Of a stretch of DNA of 64,000 nt, positions 43,452 through 51,332 are shown in pieces (position 1 is the stretch's first letter; every line of letters starts with the position of its first letter). Under the pieces are notes generated by a model that searched no databases, was not told the DNA's origin, and was given only the letters and a program-made list of their open reading frames with translations. The translations under genes were made by a program, and so were the position numbers. The DNA comes from 55-13 sp964501275 (GTDB taxonomy: Bacteria; Armatimonadota; Fimbriimonadia; Fimbriimonadales; Fimbriimonadaceae), in assembly GCA_964501275.1 (NCBI GenBank), contig CAZCSP010000013.1:1-64000 (forward strand), in the 5' to 3' direction.

Positions 43452-43847
43452 ATGGCAACCACAGTTGAGAACCTAGTAGATACCATCAGCGGCCTGACCG
43501 CCCTTGAGCTCAGCGAGCTGAAGAAGGCCCTGGAAGACAAGTTCGGCGTCACCGCCGCCGCTCCCGCCTTCAACCCGGCCATGTTCGCCGGTATGGGCGG
43601 TGGCGCAGGAGCCGCCGCTCCTGCCGAGGAAGAGAAGACCGAGTTCGACGTCATCCTGGCCGCCGCCGGCGATGCCAAGCTGAACGTCATCAAGGTCGTC
43701 CGCGAGATCACCGGCCTGGGCCTGAAGGAAGCCAAGGACCTGGTCGACGGCGCTCCCCAGCCCATCAAGCAGGGCGTCGGCAAGGACGAGGCCGACAAGA
43801 TCAAGAAGCAGGTCGAAGAGGCCGGCGCGAAGGTCGAAGTCAAGTAA
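43452..43847 (+). CDS. rplL: Ribosomal protein L7/L12
   Basis: 131 residues: the N-terminal dimer domain (VENLVDTISGLTALELSELKKALEDKFGV), an Ala-Gly-Pro hinge, and the conserved C-terminal domain EKTEFDVILAAAGDAKLNVIKVVREITGLGLKEAKDLVDGAP that binds elongation factors. It lies in the classical rplJ-rplL order, with GGAG before the start and a strong terminator after it. Confidence 0.99.
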   Translation: MATTVENLVDTISGLTALELSELKKALEDKFGVTAAAPAFNPAMFAGMGGGAGAAAPAEEEKTEFDVILAAAGDAKLNVIKVVREITGLGLKEAKDLVDGAPQPIKQGVGKDEADKIKKQVEEAGAKVEVK

Positions 43848-43856
43848 GGCCTTTGT

Positions 43857-43900
43857 AAAGCCTGCGCTCCCATTTTGGGGGCGCAGGCTTTTTTGTTTTT
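43857..43900 (+). terminator. Intrinsic terminator of rplJ-rplL
   Basis: AAGCCTGCGCTCCC and GGGGGCGCAGGCTT pair across CATTTT, followed by TTTTGTTTTTT. A very stable hairpin ten bases past the rplL stop codon. Confidence 0.95.
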
Positions 43901-43937
43901 TGGGGGAGATTGAGTTTGGCTGTACTTACTACAGACT

Positions 43938-44128
43938 AAAAGCCCTTCCCCCTTGATGGGGGAAGGGTTTGGGATGGGGGTGGCGGTGGTTGAGCGCTTG
44001 GAGAGTGGTTGGCTACCGGTTGGGGGTGCCCTGGCACCCCTATTCCCTGGTTTCCTCCCGAGGTTGCGGCAAGCGTTCACCCCCACCCTAAATCCCTCCC
44101 CCATCAAGGGTGAGGGACTTTTTAAAGC
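43938..44128. repeat. Long inverted repeat with C-rich arms (CCCCATCAAGGG family)
   Basis: The left arm (43938-43982) has CCCTTCCCCCTTGATGGGGG and GGTTTGGGATGGGGG; the right arm (44078-44128) has CACCCCCACCCTAAATCCC and CCCCCATCAAGGGTGAGGG. A solitary copy of the right arm lies at about 46003-46052. No gene can be supported between the arms. Confidence 0.75.
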
Positions 44129-44297
44129 CCTGAGGCAGTCAAAGCCTCAGGGTTGCGGTTTGTGGCGGGCGATTTTCTGTTGTCGGCGCACCCTGAGGCA
44201 GTCAAAACCTGACTGGTGGGTCTCAGAAGAAAACCTTGGATATGCCGCAATCTTACTGTATACTGAAGATACGCCTGAAGGCGTTTGGAGGAAACTC

Positions 44298-44777
44298 ATG
44301 ATTAAGCTAAAGAGCCTTGCCTTTGGTCTTCTTGCCATTAATGTCCTGAACCTGCCTCTGTTGGTCAGCGCTGTGTCGGGTCCCGTACCGGAGGGGAAGA
44401 TTCCTGCGAAGTGCGCCTGCGCCTCGACTGGCCCGACCGAGGATGCCTCGGTTGCCGTTCAGCGGGCGCTGACGGGGGTTAGAGCGCCTTTTGGGCCGAC
44501 CACTCCCTATTGCTCCACTTTGCCTCTTGAGAACTGCACACGTGAGGATGACTATGTGTGGCTTGTCTGTATAAAGACGGGAAGCTCTCCCCTTACTTGC
44601 AAGAAGTTCACCCACCCTGTAACCGTATGGTTCTGTCCTGGGACCACCTATTATAAATGTGCGGGGAATTGGTCTGCGACCGATGAGAACTGCACACCAT
44701 GCACAAGCGGTACCTCGGGAACGTTGCCGGCAGGTTGCACACCTCCGGTACCAGGTGACTGGACACTGTGCCAGTAA
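44298..44777 (+). CDS. Secreted Cys-rich protein, 159 aa
   Basis: A signal peptide (MIKLKSLAFGLLAINVLNL to about residue 27) is followed by a mature part with at least 13 cysteines (CACAS, YCSTLPLENC, FCPG, ENCTPC, GCTPP), Thr/Ser-rich and without obvious catalytic motifs. Disulfide bonds outside the cell are likely. GGAGGA is five to ten bases before ATG 44298, which fixes the start; the open frame upstream is repeat DNA. It overlaps by ten bases a membrane protein, which in turn overlaps a prepilin, so the three probably form one secretion-related unit. Family unknown. Confidence 0.7.
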   Translation: MIKLKSLAFGLLAINVLNLPLLVSAVSGPVPEGKIPAKCACASTGPTEDASVAVQRALTGVRAPFGPTTPYCSTLPLENCTREDDYVWLVCIKTGSSPLTCKKFTHPVTVWFCPGTTYYKCAGNWSATDENCTPCTSGTSGTLPAGCTPPVPGDWTLCQ

Positions 44778-45265
44778 CAGTGGCGAATACGCCCCGACTG
44801 TCTTCCGCCGACAGTTTATCCACCTCCTTGGTGGGGGCTGTCGGGGGCGCTTGGCTAGCGAACGTCTTGGACTTGGCGATTCTGGCGCCTTCCCAGGTTA
44901 ATTGTTGGCGTTGGGTGGTGGGTCAAAGTCGATTGCCCATTCATTACGGATACAACCTATCGAAGGCCGTCGTCAACTTTGACCGTTGGTGGCTTGTCGT
45001 TGCCGTTGCCCTCTCCGCTACCGTGCTTCTTCGGTTAAAGGTCGAGCCTAAAATGCGGAAGCGGCTTATCGTGCTTTACGCAGGGGCGATCACATTGCTA
45101 TGCGCCATTCTTTATCGCCTCTACTACATCCCGAACGACAGTGAAGCCGCTATCGAGGTAGTAATTCGGTTCCTTGCTGTCGTAATCTTTGCGGCGGGAC
45201 TCACTGCGTTCCCTCTCCTATTCGGATCGTTTACCCGCCGCGTCGCCGAGAGGTTATTCGCATGA
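44768..45265 (+). CDS. Membrane protein, 165 aa, unknown function
   Basis: Four likely membrane helices (around residues 18-40, 75-90, 100-115 and 130-155). It starts at GTG 44768 within the last codons of the Cys-rich gene and its end overlaps the next ATG by four bases. The sequence matches no family I know. The overlap on both sides suggests that its product works with a secreted Cys-rich protein and a pseudopilin. Confidence 0.65.
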   Translation: MPVTVANTPRLSSADSLSTSLVGAVGGAWLANVLDLAILAPSQVNCWRWVVGQSRLPIHYGYNLSKAVVNFDRWWLVVAVALSATVLLRLKVEPKMRKRLIVLYAGAITLLCAILYRLYYIPNDSEAAIEVVIRFLAVVIFAAGLTAFPLLFGSFTRRVAERLFA

Positions 45266-45888
45266 TCAAAAATCGCGGTCTAAGCTTGACCGAAATCCTT
45301 ATCGTCATCGTCATCCTGGCCTTGCTTGCCGCTTTGTTGTTTCCAGTCTTTGCTAATTCCAAAGAGCGGGCTAAGATAGCGCCATGCACCACAAATTTGC
45401 GTCAGATATCGGTCGCCCTCTCTACTTATGCCAGCGACAATAACGACGTCATGCCCCGAAGCCTTGCAGAGCTAGAAGCGAACCAAGAGGGAATTCGATC
45501 AGCGCTTGTCTGTATATCCGACGTTACGACAGGCGCTAACAAGGCGGAAACTGAGCGGACCGGGAACAAGCACAGCTACTTTTTCATGCCTCCTGATCCC
45601 AGGTTTCGGACCGCCCTTGCCAATGCAGATTCGAACCATGGGGTTGCCTACTGCGTTCTACATGGTGAGAGGGAAGCGGTTCAAGGCGAGTATTTGCCCA
45701 AGAGAGATACGACCGGCCTGGTCCTTCGACTCCGCCGAGATGGATCCATTCAGCATGCAAAAGTCGGCCATATGTGCTCTGCTCCCTCCCCTGGTGGTCA
45801 ACTTCGAGGCCGGCAAGAGTGGAGCCTGCTATCCGACACCAAGTGTGTCGATCAGTTCTGCTATGGTCTCACTGAGACTTGCCCGTAG
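45262..45888 (+). CDS. Prepilin-like protein (type II secretion/pilin leader)
   Basis: 208 residues with the class III leader MIKNRG / LSLTEILIVIVILALLAALLFPVF, conserved Glu at mature position 5 and Tyr/Asp-rich NLRQISVALSTYASDNNDVMPRS, as in DUF1559-like proteins. The C-terminus holds several Cys (HMCSAPS, TKCVDQFCYGLTETC) that may form disulfides with the Cys-rich protein of the same operon. It overlaps the membrane protein gene by four bases (ATGA). Confidence 0.83.
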   Translation: MIKNRGLSLTEILIVIVILALLAALLFPVFANSKERAKIAPCTTNLRQISVALSTYASDNNDVMPRSLAELEANQEGIRSALVCISDVTTGANKAETERTGNKHSYFFMPPDPRFRTALANADSNHGVAYCVLHGEREAVQGEYLPKRDTTGLVLRLRRDGSIQHAKVGHMCSAPSPGGQLRGRQEWSLLSDTKCVDQFCYGLTETCP

Positions 45889-46141
45889 TCTTTGTCGTGG
45901 CGGTATTAGTCTGCCTTTGGGCGCGTGTGTCGCAAACTCATGTTCGCATAGGATTCCAGCCTTGAGGGTTTCCCCTCAAGGCGAGTTTTCGGTTCCTGCT
46001 CACCCCCACCCTAAATCCCTCCCCCATCAAGGGGGAGGGACTTTTTTTTAGCTTGTGGCTACTTGGGAGTCACTGGCCTTGATCCTTGCCATCCTCTCAT
46101 TTTCTTGGTTGACATTTTCTGTTTTTGAGCGCTTCTTTTAT

Positions 46142-47869
46142 ATGGAAGCGTTTTTGGATTGGCTGGCGCCGGTGTGGCGGCCTCATGGGGGACAGCGGGA
46201 GTTTTTGGTTTGTCCCAATAAGATTCGGGTTTTGGCTTGTGGGCGGCGGTGGGGGAAGACGGATGCTTGCGCGGTGGCGATTCTTGGGGAGTTGTTCCAG
46301 GACAAGCCGACGCGGCATCTGATCCTGGCTCCGACTTTGGACCAGGCGCAGATGTTGTTCGACCGGGTTGTCGAATTGCTGGGTTGCTTGAATGCTGGAT
46401 TGCTTGATTGCTCGGATGTTGGGCTCCACCCGTCCGGATCACCTGTAGGCGGCGGATGCATTGTGCCGCCGTCCAGCCGCGAACCTGTAGAGGAAGGCGA
46501 ACCAGACTGTACGCGAAACCTCCACCCCCCGGCCCCCTCCTCCATTTCCGAGGACATTTCCGGCTTGCGGGGGCTTTCTTCCCGTGAAATGGAGGAGGGG
46601 GATGCAGAAGACGGCGGCAAAATGCATCCGCCGACTACAGGTCCATCCTGTTTGTCCGAGGAGGGGGAGCTTGGGCCGAATTGGAGTTCGACTCCTCGGC
46701 GGTTGGCGCTTCTGGTGGATTGGGGTGCAGAAGACGGCGGCACGATGCATCCGCCGCCTACAGATGCAAACGGCGGCAAAATGCATCCGCCGAATACAGG
46801 GTCATCCCGTTTGTTTGAGGAGGGGGAGGTTAAGGTTAAGCGGTCTCCCTACCCCAAGCTGACTTTTCGTGGGCATACCGTGGTTGCTCGGTCGGGGCAT
46901 GTGGGGCGGTCTTTGCGGGGGAATGAGGCGACTCATGTGATCATCGATGAGGCGGCTTATGTGCCCGAGTCTTTGGTAACCGAGGTCGCGATGCCGATGT
47001 TGGCGACCAACGATGGGCGGCTGACGCTTATCAGCACTCCCTGCGGACTTAACCACTTTTGGAAGTTTTTCAAGATGGGCGAGGCGGGGGAGCATGGGGT
47101 TTGGAGCCGGACCGCACCTTCCTCGGAGTCGCCTTATGTGTCGCCGGAGTTCTTGGCGGTGCAGCGGGAGTTGATCAGCGAGCGGGCGTTTGCGACCGAG
47201 TATGAGGCGCAGTTTGTGGACTTTGCCGGGGCGGTTTTTGGGACCGAACTTATCGAAGCCTGCACCGTGCCGGAGGTGATTCGGGGCGAGCTTGGTTGTG
47301 CGGTGGGGGTGGACTGGGGACGGTACCACGACTATACGGCGGTGGCGGTTCTGGAGGGGGATCGGAGGCGGAGCCAGTTGGTGCATCTGGAACAGTTCAA
47401 GGACGAGAGTTGGAACAGCATGGTGGGACGGGTCGCGCAGATCGTGGGGCGGTACCCCTCCGCTCCCGTGACAGCGGATGCGACGGGGGTGGGCGACCCG
47501 GTGTTGGAGAACTTGACCGCGGCTTTGACCGGGCATAAAGTGGAAGGGCTGTCGCTCACGATGGCAAACAAGGGCACGGTGGTTGGCGACCTGCGGATGG
47601 CGATGGAGCGCGGGGCCATCGTCTTTGCTCCCCACCCCGAACTCATCCGCCAACTGACCCACTTCGAGATGAAGGTCACGGAGTCGGGCCACCAGAAGAC
47701 GGAGGCCCGCCACGGCTACCACGACGACCTCGTCATCGCTCTGATCCTGGCCTATCGCCAGCTCCCGGTGTCCTACATTGCGCCGATTTTGGTGGGCGGA
47801 GAGACGAGGTTCTCGGGCAGGAAGCGGTTGAGGTTTGAGGATTTGGTTTGGGACGGCGTTGGGTGTTAG
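46142..47869 (+). CDS. Phage terminase large subunit with in-frame repeat insertions
   Basis: The ATPase part has Walker A GRRWGKT soon after the start and Walker B THVIIDEAAYV; the nuclease part has VGVDWGRYHDYTAV, TADATGVGDPV and GYHDDLVIALILAY with the metal-binding Asp. The enzyme packages DNA into phage heads. Between the Walker motifs lie about 148 extra residues (roughly from base 46385 to 46830), coded by palindromic repeat elements that occur elsewhere as intergenic DNA: DGGKMHPPTTG, DGGTMHPPPTD, NGGKMHPPNTG, and GGGCIVPPSS on the other strand. The frame stays open. I prefer ATG 46142; a GTG at 46055 would add a membrane-like stretch. Confidence 0.85.
   Translation: MEAFLDWLAPVWRPHGGQREFLVCPNKIRVLACGRRWGKTDACAVAILGELFQDKPTRHLILAPTLDQAQMLFDRVVELLGCLNAGLLDCSDVGLHPSGSPVGGGCIVPPSSREPVEEGEPDCTRNLHPPAPSSISEDISGLRGLSSREMEEGDAEDGGKMHPPTTGPSCLSEEGELGPNWSSTPRRLALLVDWGAEDGGTMHPPPTDANGGKMHPPNTGSSRLFEEGEVKVKRSPYPKLTFRGHTVVARSGHVGRSLRGNEATHVIIDEAAYVPESLVTEVAMPMLATNDGRLTLISTPCGLNHFWKFFKMGEAGEHGVWSRTAPSSESPYVSPEFLAVQRELISERAFATEYEAQFVDFAGAVFGTELIEACTVPEVIRGELGCAVGVDWGRYHDYTAVAVLEGDRRRSQLVHLEQFKDESWNSMVGRVAQIVGRYPSAPVTADATGVGDPVLENLTAALTGHKVEGLSLTMANKGTVVGDLRMAMERGAIVFAPHPELIRQLTHFEMKVTESGHQKTEARHGYHDDLVIALILAYRQLPVSYIAPILVGGETRFSGRKRLRFEDLVWDGVGC
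46441..46800. repeat. Cluster of palindromic repeats within terminase gene
   Basis: Four copies of the AATGCATCC-core element (46441-46474 reversed, 46609-46641, 46733-46763, 46770-46800) and one hairpin with arms CCCCCTCCTCCATTTC and GAAATGGAGGAGGGGG (about 46533-46602), all keeping the terminase frame open. Confidence 0.85.
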
Positions 47870-47975
47870 GCGTTCGGTTTTGGGATTCGGTGTTAGGCAT
47901 TCGGCATTCGGTGTTTGGTGTTCGGTTTTAGGTGTTTGGCCCGATAGCCGAATGCCCAACACCCAGCACCCAATG
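47866..47975. repeat. Composite GT-rich / AC-rich inverted repeat element
   Basis: Left arm GGGTGTTAGGCGTTCGG and GGCATTCGGCATTCGGTG; right arm CCGAATGCCCAACACCC and CAGCACCCAATGCC. It separates terminase from the portal gene within the phage module. Confidence 0.75.
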
Positions 47976-47992
47976 CCTCCCAGGAGAAAAAC

Positions 47993-49126
47993 ATGATGAA
48001 ATTTTTCAATTTACGACGGTGGTCAGCTCAGCGGGAGTTGGCTCGGCAGTTGACGGTATTCGATCGGCGGGCGCAGGAGTATCCGGGGACGCCGCCGGGG
48101 CCTTTGCCTTATGCGACTTACGACCTGATGCAGCGGGACTCGATGATCCAGACGGTGATGTCGGTGAAGCGGCAGGGGGTTTTGGCGGCGAAGTTCCGGG
48201 TGGCGCCGGCTTCCTCCTCGGGCGAGGCGCGGCGGAAGGCGGCGTTTGTGGAGGAGTGCTTTGCGCGCATGGACGGCTCTCCTGCGACTATCTTGGACCA
48301 GGCGATGGACGCCTTTGCCAAGGGGTGGTCGGTGCAGGAGGCGGTGTATGAGCCTTTGGGAGCCTTGTTGGTTTTGAAGGCGGTGCGGGCGAAGGACCCG
48401 GCGACCTTTGGGCTGGAGGTGGATGAGTTTGGGGCGGTGACGGGGCTGAAGTTGGAGGCGCGACTACAAGTTTCCGGAACCTCCACCCCCCTGCCCCCCT
48501 CCTCCAAGACGAACCACTTGGAGGAGGGGGGTGCCTTGCCTCGCTCCAAATTCGTCATCTATGCCAATCGGGGCGGGTATGGGAGGCCTAAGGGGCGGAG
48601 CGACTTGGATGCGGCTTATCCTCATTGGCAGGCGAAGGTGCGGCTGTTGGATGCCTGGCGGGTGCATCTGGAGAAGTTCGCTTCGCCGACCGTCTTGGGC
48701 AAGTACAACCGGGGGCTTCCTTCTGAGGAGGCACAGGGGTTGTTGGCGGCGTTGGAGGGGCTGGCAAAGCGGTCGGCGATCGTCTATCCCAGCGAGATCG
48801 AAATCGGGACTTTGCCGGGCGGGCGGGAGTCGAATACCGGCTTCATGGACGCCATCGACTTCCACAACCGCGAAATCGCCCGGTCGGTGCTGGGGCAGAC
48901 TTTAACGACGGATGAAGGGCGTCGGGTCGGGTCGCTGGCGTTAGGGAAGGTCCACTTGCAGGTGTTCTTGCTTCAATTGCAGGCGTTGCGGAAGGAGTTG
49001 GCGGATGTGGTCATGACCGAACAGGTGATCCGGCCTTTGGTCGAGTTGAATTTTGGACCGGGCGAAATGCCGCGGTTTGAGTTTGAAGAGGTGCCGCTGG
49101 AGGCGTTTTCGAATGGGAGCTTGTGA
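47993..49126 (+). CDS. Mu-like portal protein (DUF935) with in-frame repeat insertion
   Basis: 377 residues. SVKRQGVLAAKFRVAPA, GWSVQEAVYEPLGAL, SDLDAAYPHWQAKVRLLDAWRVHLEKFASPTVLGKY and IARSVLGQTLTTDEG match Mu gp29-type portals, the ring through which DNA enters the capsid. Between the lines LKLEAR and LPRSKFVIYANRGG lie about 22 extra residues (TSTPLPPSSKTNHLEEGG) encoded by a hairpin repeat (48474-48534) that occurs as intergenic DNA at 2246-2302 and 26538-26593. The frame is intact. Confidence 0.87.
   Translation: MMKFFNLRRWSAQRELARQLTVFDRRAQEYPGTPPGPLPYATYDLMQRDSMIQTVMSVKRQGVLAAKFRVAPASSSGEARRKAAFVEECFARMDGSPATILDQAMDAFAKGWSVQEAVYEPLGALLVLKAVRAKDPATFGLEVDEFGAVTGLKLEARLQVSGTSTPLPPSSKTNHLEEGGALPRSKFVIYANRGGYGRPKGRSDLDAAYPHWQAKVRLLDAWRVHLEKFASPTVLGKYNRGLPSEEAQGLLAALEGLAKRSAIVYPSEIEIGTLPGGRESNTGFMDAIDFHNREIARSVLGQTLTTDEGRRVGSLALGKVHLQVFLLQLQALRKELADVVMTEQVIRPLVELNFGPGEMPRFEFEEVPLEAFSNGSL
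48474..48534 (-). repeat. GGAGG/CCTCC hairpin element inside portal gene
   Basis: Reverse-complement copy of the element at 2246-2302: GGAACCTCCACCCCCCTGCC, then CCTCCTCCAAG ... CTTGGAGGAGG. It is read through in frame. Confidence 0.88.
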
Positions 49127-49179
49127 AATGTGGCTTGTGTGGCGATACAAGTCACAGTCCACATCTCACAAGCCACACC

Positions 49180-49956
49180 TCACTTCGCCCACGGCAAAGG
49201 CTTTTGCGGGGGGAAGGTTTTGTTTAGCTTTTTGATCCGGTCGTCCAGGTGTTTGACTCGGTTCTTGTCGTTCGGGTGGGTGCTTAGGAATTCGGGGGGC
49301 TTACCTCCGCCGGAGGCTTTGGCGAGGATCTCGAAGACCTCTTTGATGCCCTCCGGGTTGTAGCCCGCTTTGATCATCATGTCCATTCCCTGCTCATCCG
49401 ACTCGGTTTCATGCTTGCGCGAGAAGGGGAGTTCGAAAATGAGATCATTGGCGATGGAAGCGATGCCCGCGACGTTGTTGTTCGCTCGGGTGAAGATGAG
49501 CAACAGGTTGAGTCCCAAAGCTCTCTGCTGGGAATCGCGATAAGCATAGGCCCAGTGCTCCCTCCGAACGTGGGTCAACTCGTGGGCCAGGACGCCAGCG
49601 AGTTGGTCTTCAGTGGAGAGGCGGTCCAGGAGGCCAGTGAAGAAGAAGGTGGGGCCGCCGGGCAGGGCGAAGGCGTTGACCTGCTTGTTGTCGATGACAT
49701 CGAAACTGTACTGCCAGGGGTCCTTGCCGTCGTCGATGACTGCCAAAAGTCGGCTGGCGACCCGGCGCAGGGTTTTCACGCGTTCGTCGGTAGCCGGAAG
49801 GACCTTCTCCTTCTTGCGAATGTCTTCCGCCGCTCGTTGGCCCAGCTTCACTTGATCGCCTTTTCCAGGCTTGAATGGGTCCGCCGAGGCGGGGGCGATG
49901 GTTAGGCCGCTGATGGCCAAACACGCCGCGAGTCCGATTCCCCAGTTCTTTCTCAT
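49180..49956 (-). CDS. Secreted M48-family metallopeptidase
   Basis: 258 residues; signal peptide to about residue 25 (ACLAISGLTIAPASA). The catalytic zinc motif HELTH lies in GVLAHELTHVRREHW, with the third ligand Glu in ETESDEQGMDMM, as in BepA/LoiP-like peptidases that clear misfolded outer-membrane proteins. It is on the strand opposite to the phage genes on both sides and is an ordinary host gene inserted in the head module region. Confidence 0.92.
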   Translation of the reverse strand: MRKNWGIGLAACLAISGLTIAPASADPFKPGKGDQVKLGQRAAEDIRKKEKVLPATDERVKTLRRVASRLLAVIDDGKDPWQYSFDVIDNKQVNAFALPGGPTFFFTGLLDRLSTEDQLAGVLAHELTHVRREHWAYAYRDSQQRALGLNLLLIFTRANNNVAGIASIANDLIFELPFSRKHETESDEQGMDMMIKAGYNPEGIKEVFEILAKASGGGKPPEFLSTHPNDKNRVKHLDDRIKKLNKTFPPQKPLPWAK

Positions 49957-50029
49957 GATAGTTTTGACGTCGTTCAGGCAGGTTGAGTTTGTTTTGCCCT
50001 AGGACTTGTTTGAGTTTAGCAGGGACGGC

Positions 50030-50168
50030 GTTGGAGTTTGGGTTTTGGGTTGATCTGACTTATCTGACAGATCTGACGGATCGGCCAGTGGAGGTGACGC
50101 AATACCCATGCCCAACACCCAACGCCCAATGCCGCAATGCCCAAGACCCAATGCCGAACGCCCGGCGC
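50030..50168. repeat. Composite GT-rich / AC-rich inverted repeat element
   Basis: Left arm GTTGGAGTTTGGGTTTTGGG, centre TCTGACTTATCTGACAG, right arm CCCAACACCCAACGCCC and CCAAGACCCAATGCCG. It separates the M48 gene from the mrp-like gene. Confidence 0.72.
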
Positions 50169-50193
50169 CTCGCCCCCATGCCACACTATATCC

Positions 50194-51249
50194 GTGCCCC
50201 TGACTGAAGAAGCCATTCTCGACGCCCTCCGCAATGTCCAAGACCCCGACCTGAGGCGGGATATCGTTTCTCTCAACTTTATCAAGGACCTGAAGATCGA
50301 GGGCGAGGTGGTCTCTTTCAAGGTGGAACTGACCACCCCGGCCTGTCCGGTGAAAGAGGAGTTGAAGGCCCAGTGTGAGGAAGAAGTGCTCAAACTGGAC
50401 GGGGTGCAAACAGTCCAGGTGGAGATGACGGCCCAGGTGCGGGATCGCCAGACCGAGCCGGAAGACCTGATCCCCGGAGTCAAGCACGCCATCGCCATCG
50501 CCAGCGGCAAGGGCGGGGTGGGGAAGAGCACCGTTACCGTGAACCTGGCCGTCGCCCTGGCCCAGACCGGGGCGCGGGTGGGGTTGATGGATGCCGACGT
50601 CTACGGCCCCTCGATCCCCTTGATGCTCGGCGCCCAGCATGAGCGGCCCTATACCCAAGGAAGCAAGATCATCCCCATCGAGCGGTATGGCCTGCGGATG
50701 ATGTCGCTGGGGCTGCTCTTAGAAGAGGGGCAGGCGGTGCTTTGGCGGGGGCCGATGGTGGCGGGGACGGTGAAGCAGCTTCTGCAGGATGTGGATTGGG
50801 GCGAACTGGACTACCTGCTGGTGGACTTGCCTCCCGGCACCGGCGACGCCCCGATGAGTCTGGCCCAACTCACTCCTTTGACCGGGGTGGTGATTGTGAC
50901 CACTCCTCACCATGTGGCGGCCAATATCGCCGGAAAGTCGGTGCATCTGTTCCGGCGGCTGAACTCTCCGATTCTCGGCGTGGTGGAGAACATGGCCGGG
51001 TTTGTGTGTCCCCACTGTGGCGAGATTTCGAAGATCTTCTCCGGGCTGACGGGTGAGGAGTTGGCGGGGCAGATCGGAGTGCCCTATCTGGGCTCTGTGC
51101 CGCTCGATCCCAGCGTGAGCGATGCGGGAGACAAGGGCGTCCCCGCCATCATCTCCGCCCCCCACCGCCCCCAGACCGAGGCCTTCAAGGAGATCGCCGG
51201 GAAACTCGCTCAGCAGGTCAGCATCGCGGCGCTCACCAGGGGCGGATAG
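50194..51249 (+). CDS. Mrp/ApbC-type iron-sulfur cluster carrier ATPase
   Basis: 351 residues from GTG 50194. The N-terminal MIP18-like domain (residues 1-85, ILDALRNVQDPDLRRDIVSL, with TPACPVKEEL) precedes the P-loop domain with the deviant Walker A GKGGVGKST, YLLVDLPPGTGD and the CxxC of VCPHCGE that holds the bridging Fe-S cluster. It delivers clusters to apoproteins in the cytoplasm. It is a house-keeping gene located between the portal and protease genes of the phage module. Confidence 0.94.
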   Translation: MPLTEEAILDALRNVQDPDLRRDIVSLNFIKDLKIEGEVVSFKVELTTPACPVKEELKAQCEEEVLKLDGVQTVQVEMTAQVRDRQTEPEDLIPGVKHAIAIASGKGGVGKSTVTVNLAVALAQTGARVGLMDADVYGPSIPLMLGAQHERPYTQGSKIIPIERYGLRMMSLGLLLEEGQAVLWRGPMVAGTVKQLLQDVDWGELDYLLVDLPPGTGDAPMSLAQLTPLTGVVIVTTPHHVAANIAGKSVHLFRRLNSPILGVVENMAGFVCPHCGEISKIFSGLTGEELAGQIGVPYLGSVPLDPSVSDAGDKGVPAIISAPHRPQTEAFKEIAGKLAQQVSIAALTRGG

Positions 51250-51276
51250 CGCGGCGTAAAATCTCAAAATTGTTGG

Positions 51277-51306
51277 TTGACAAAATAGACGTGTGTCTAC
51301 TATATT
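51277..51306 (+). promoter_or_regulatory. Promoter with palindromic operator in spacer
   Basis: TTGACA (51277-51282) and TATATT (51301-51306) are 18 bases apart, or TACTAT (51298-51303) 15 apart. Between them lies the dyad TAGAC-GTGT-GTCTA (51286-51299), a natural repressor site. It drives the phage protease and capsid genes. Confidence 0.6.
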
Positions 51307-51332
51307 AATGAGAACATCTCAAAACATGCGAG

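Noticed and set aside
46802..47962. 386-aa open frame opposite the terminase gene
   Set aside because: Shadow of the nuclease domain frame, rich in Arg, His and Pro with no protein-like pattern.
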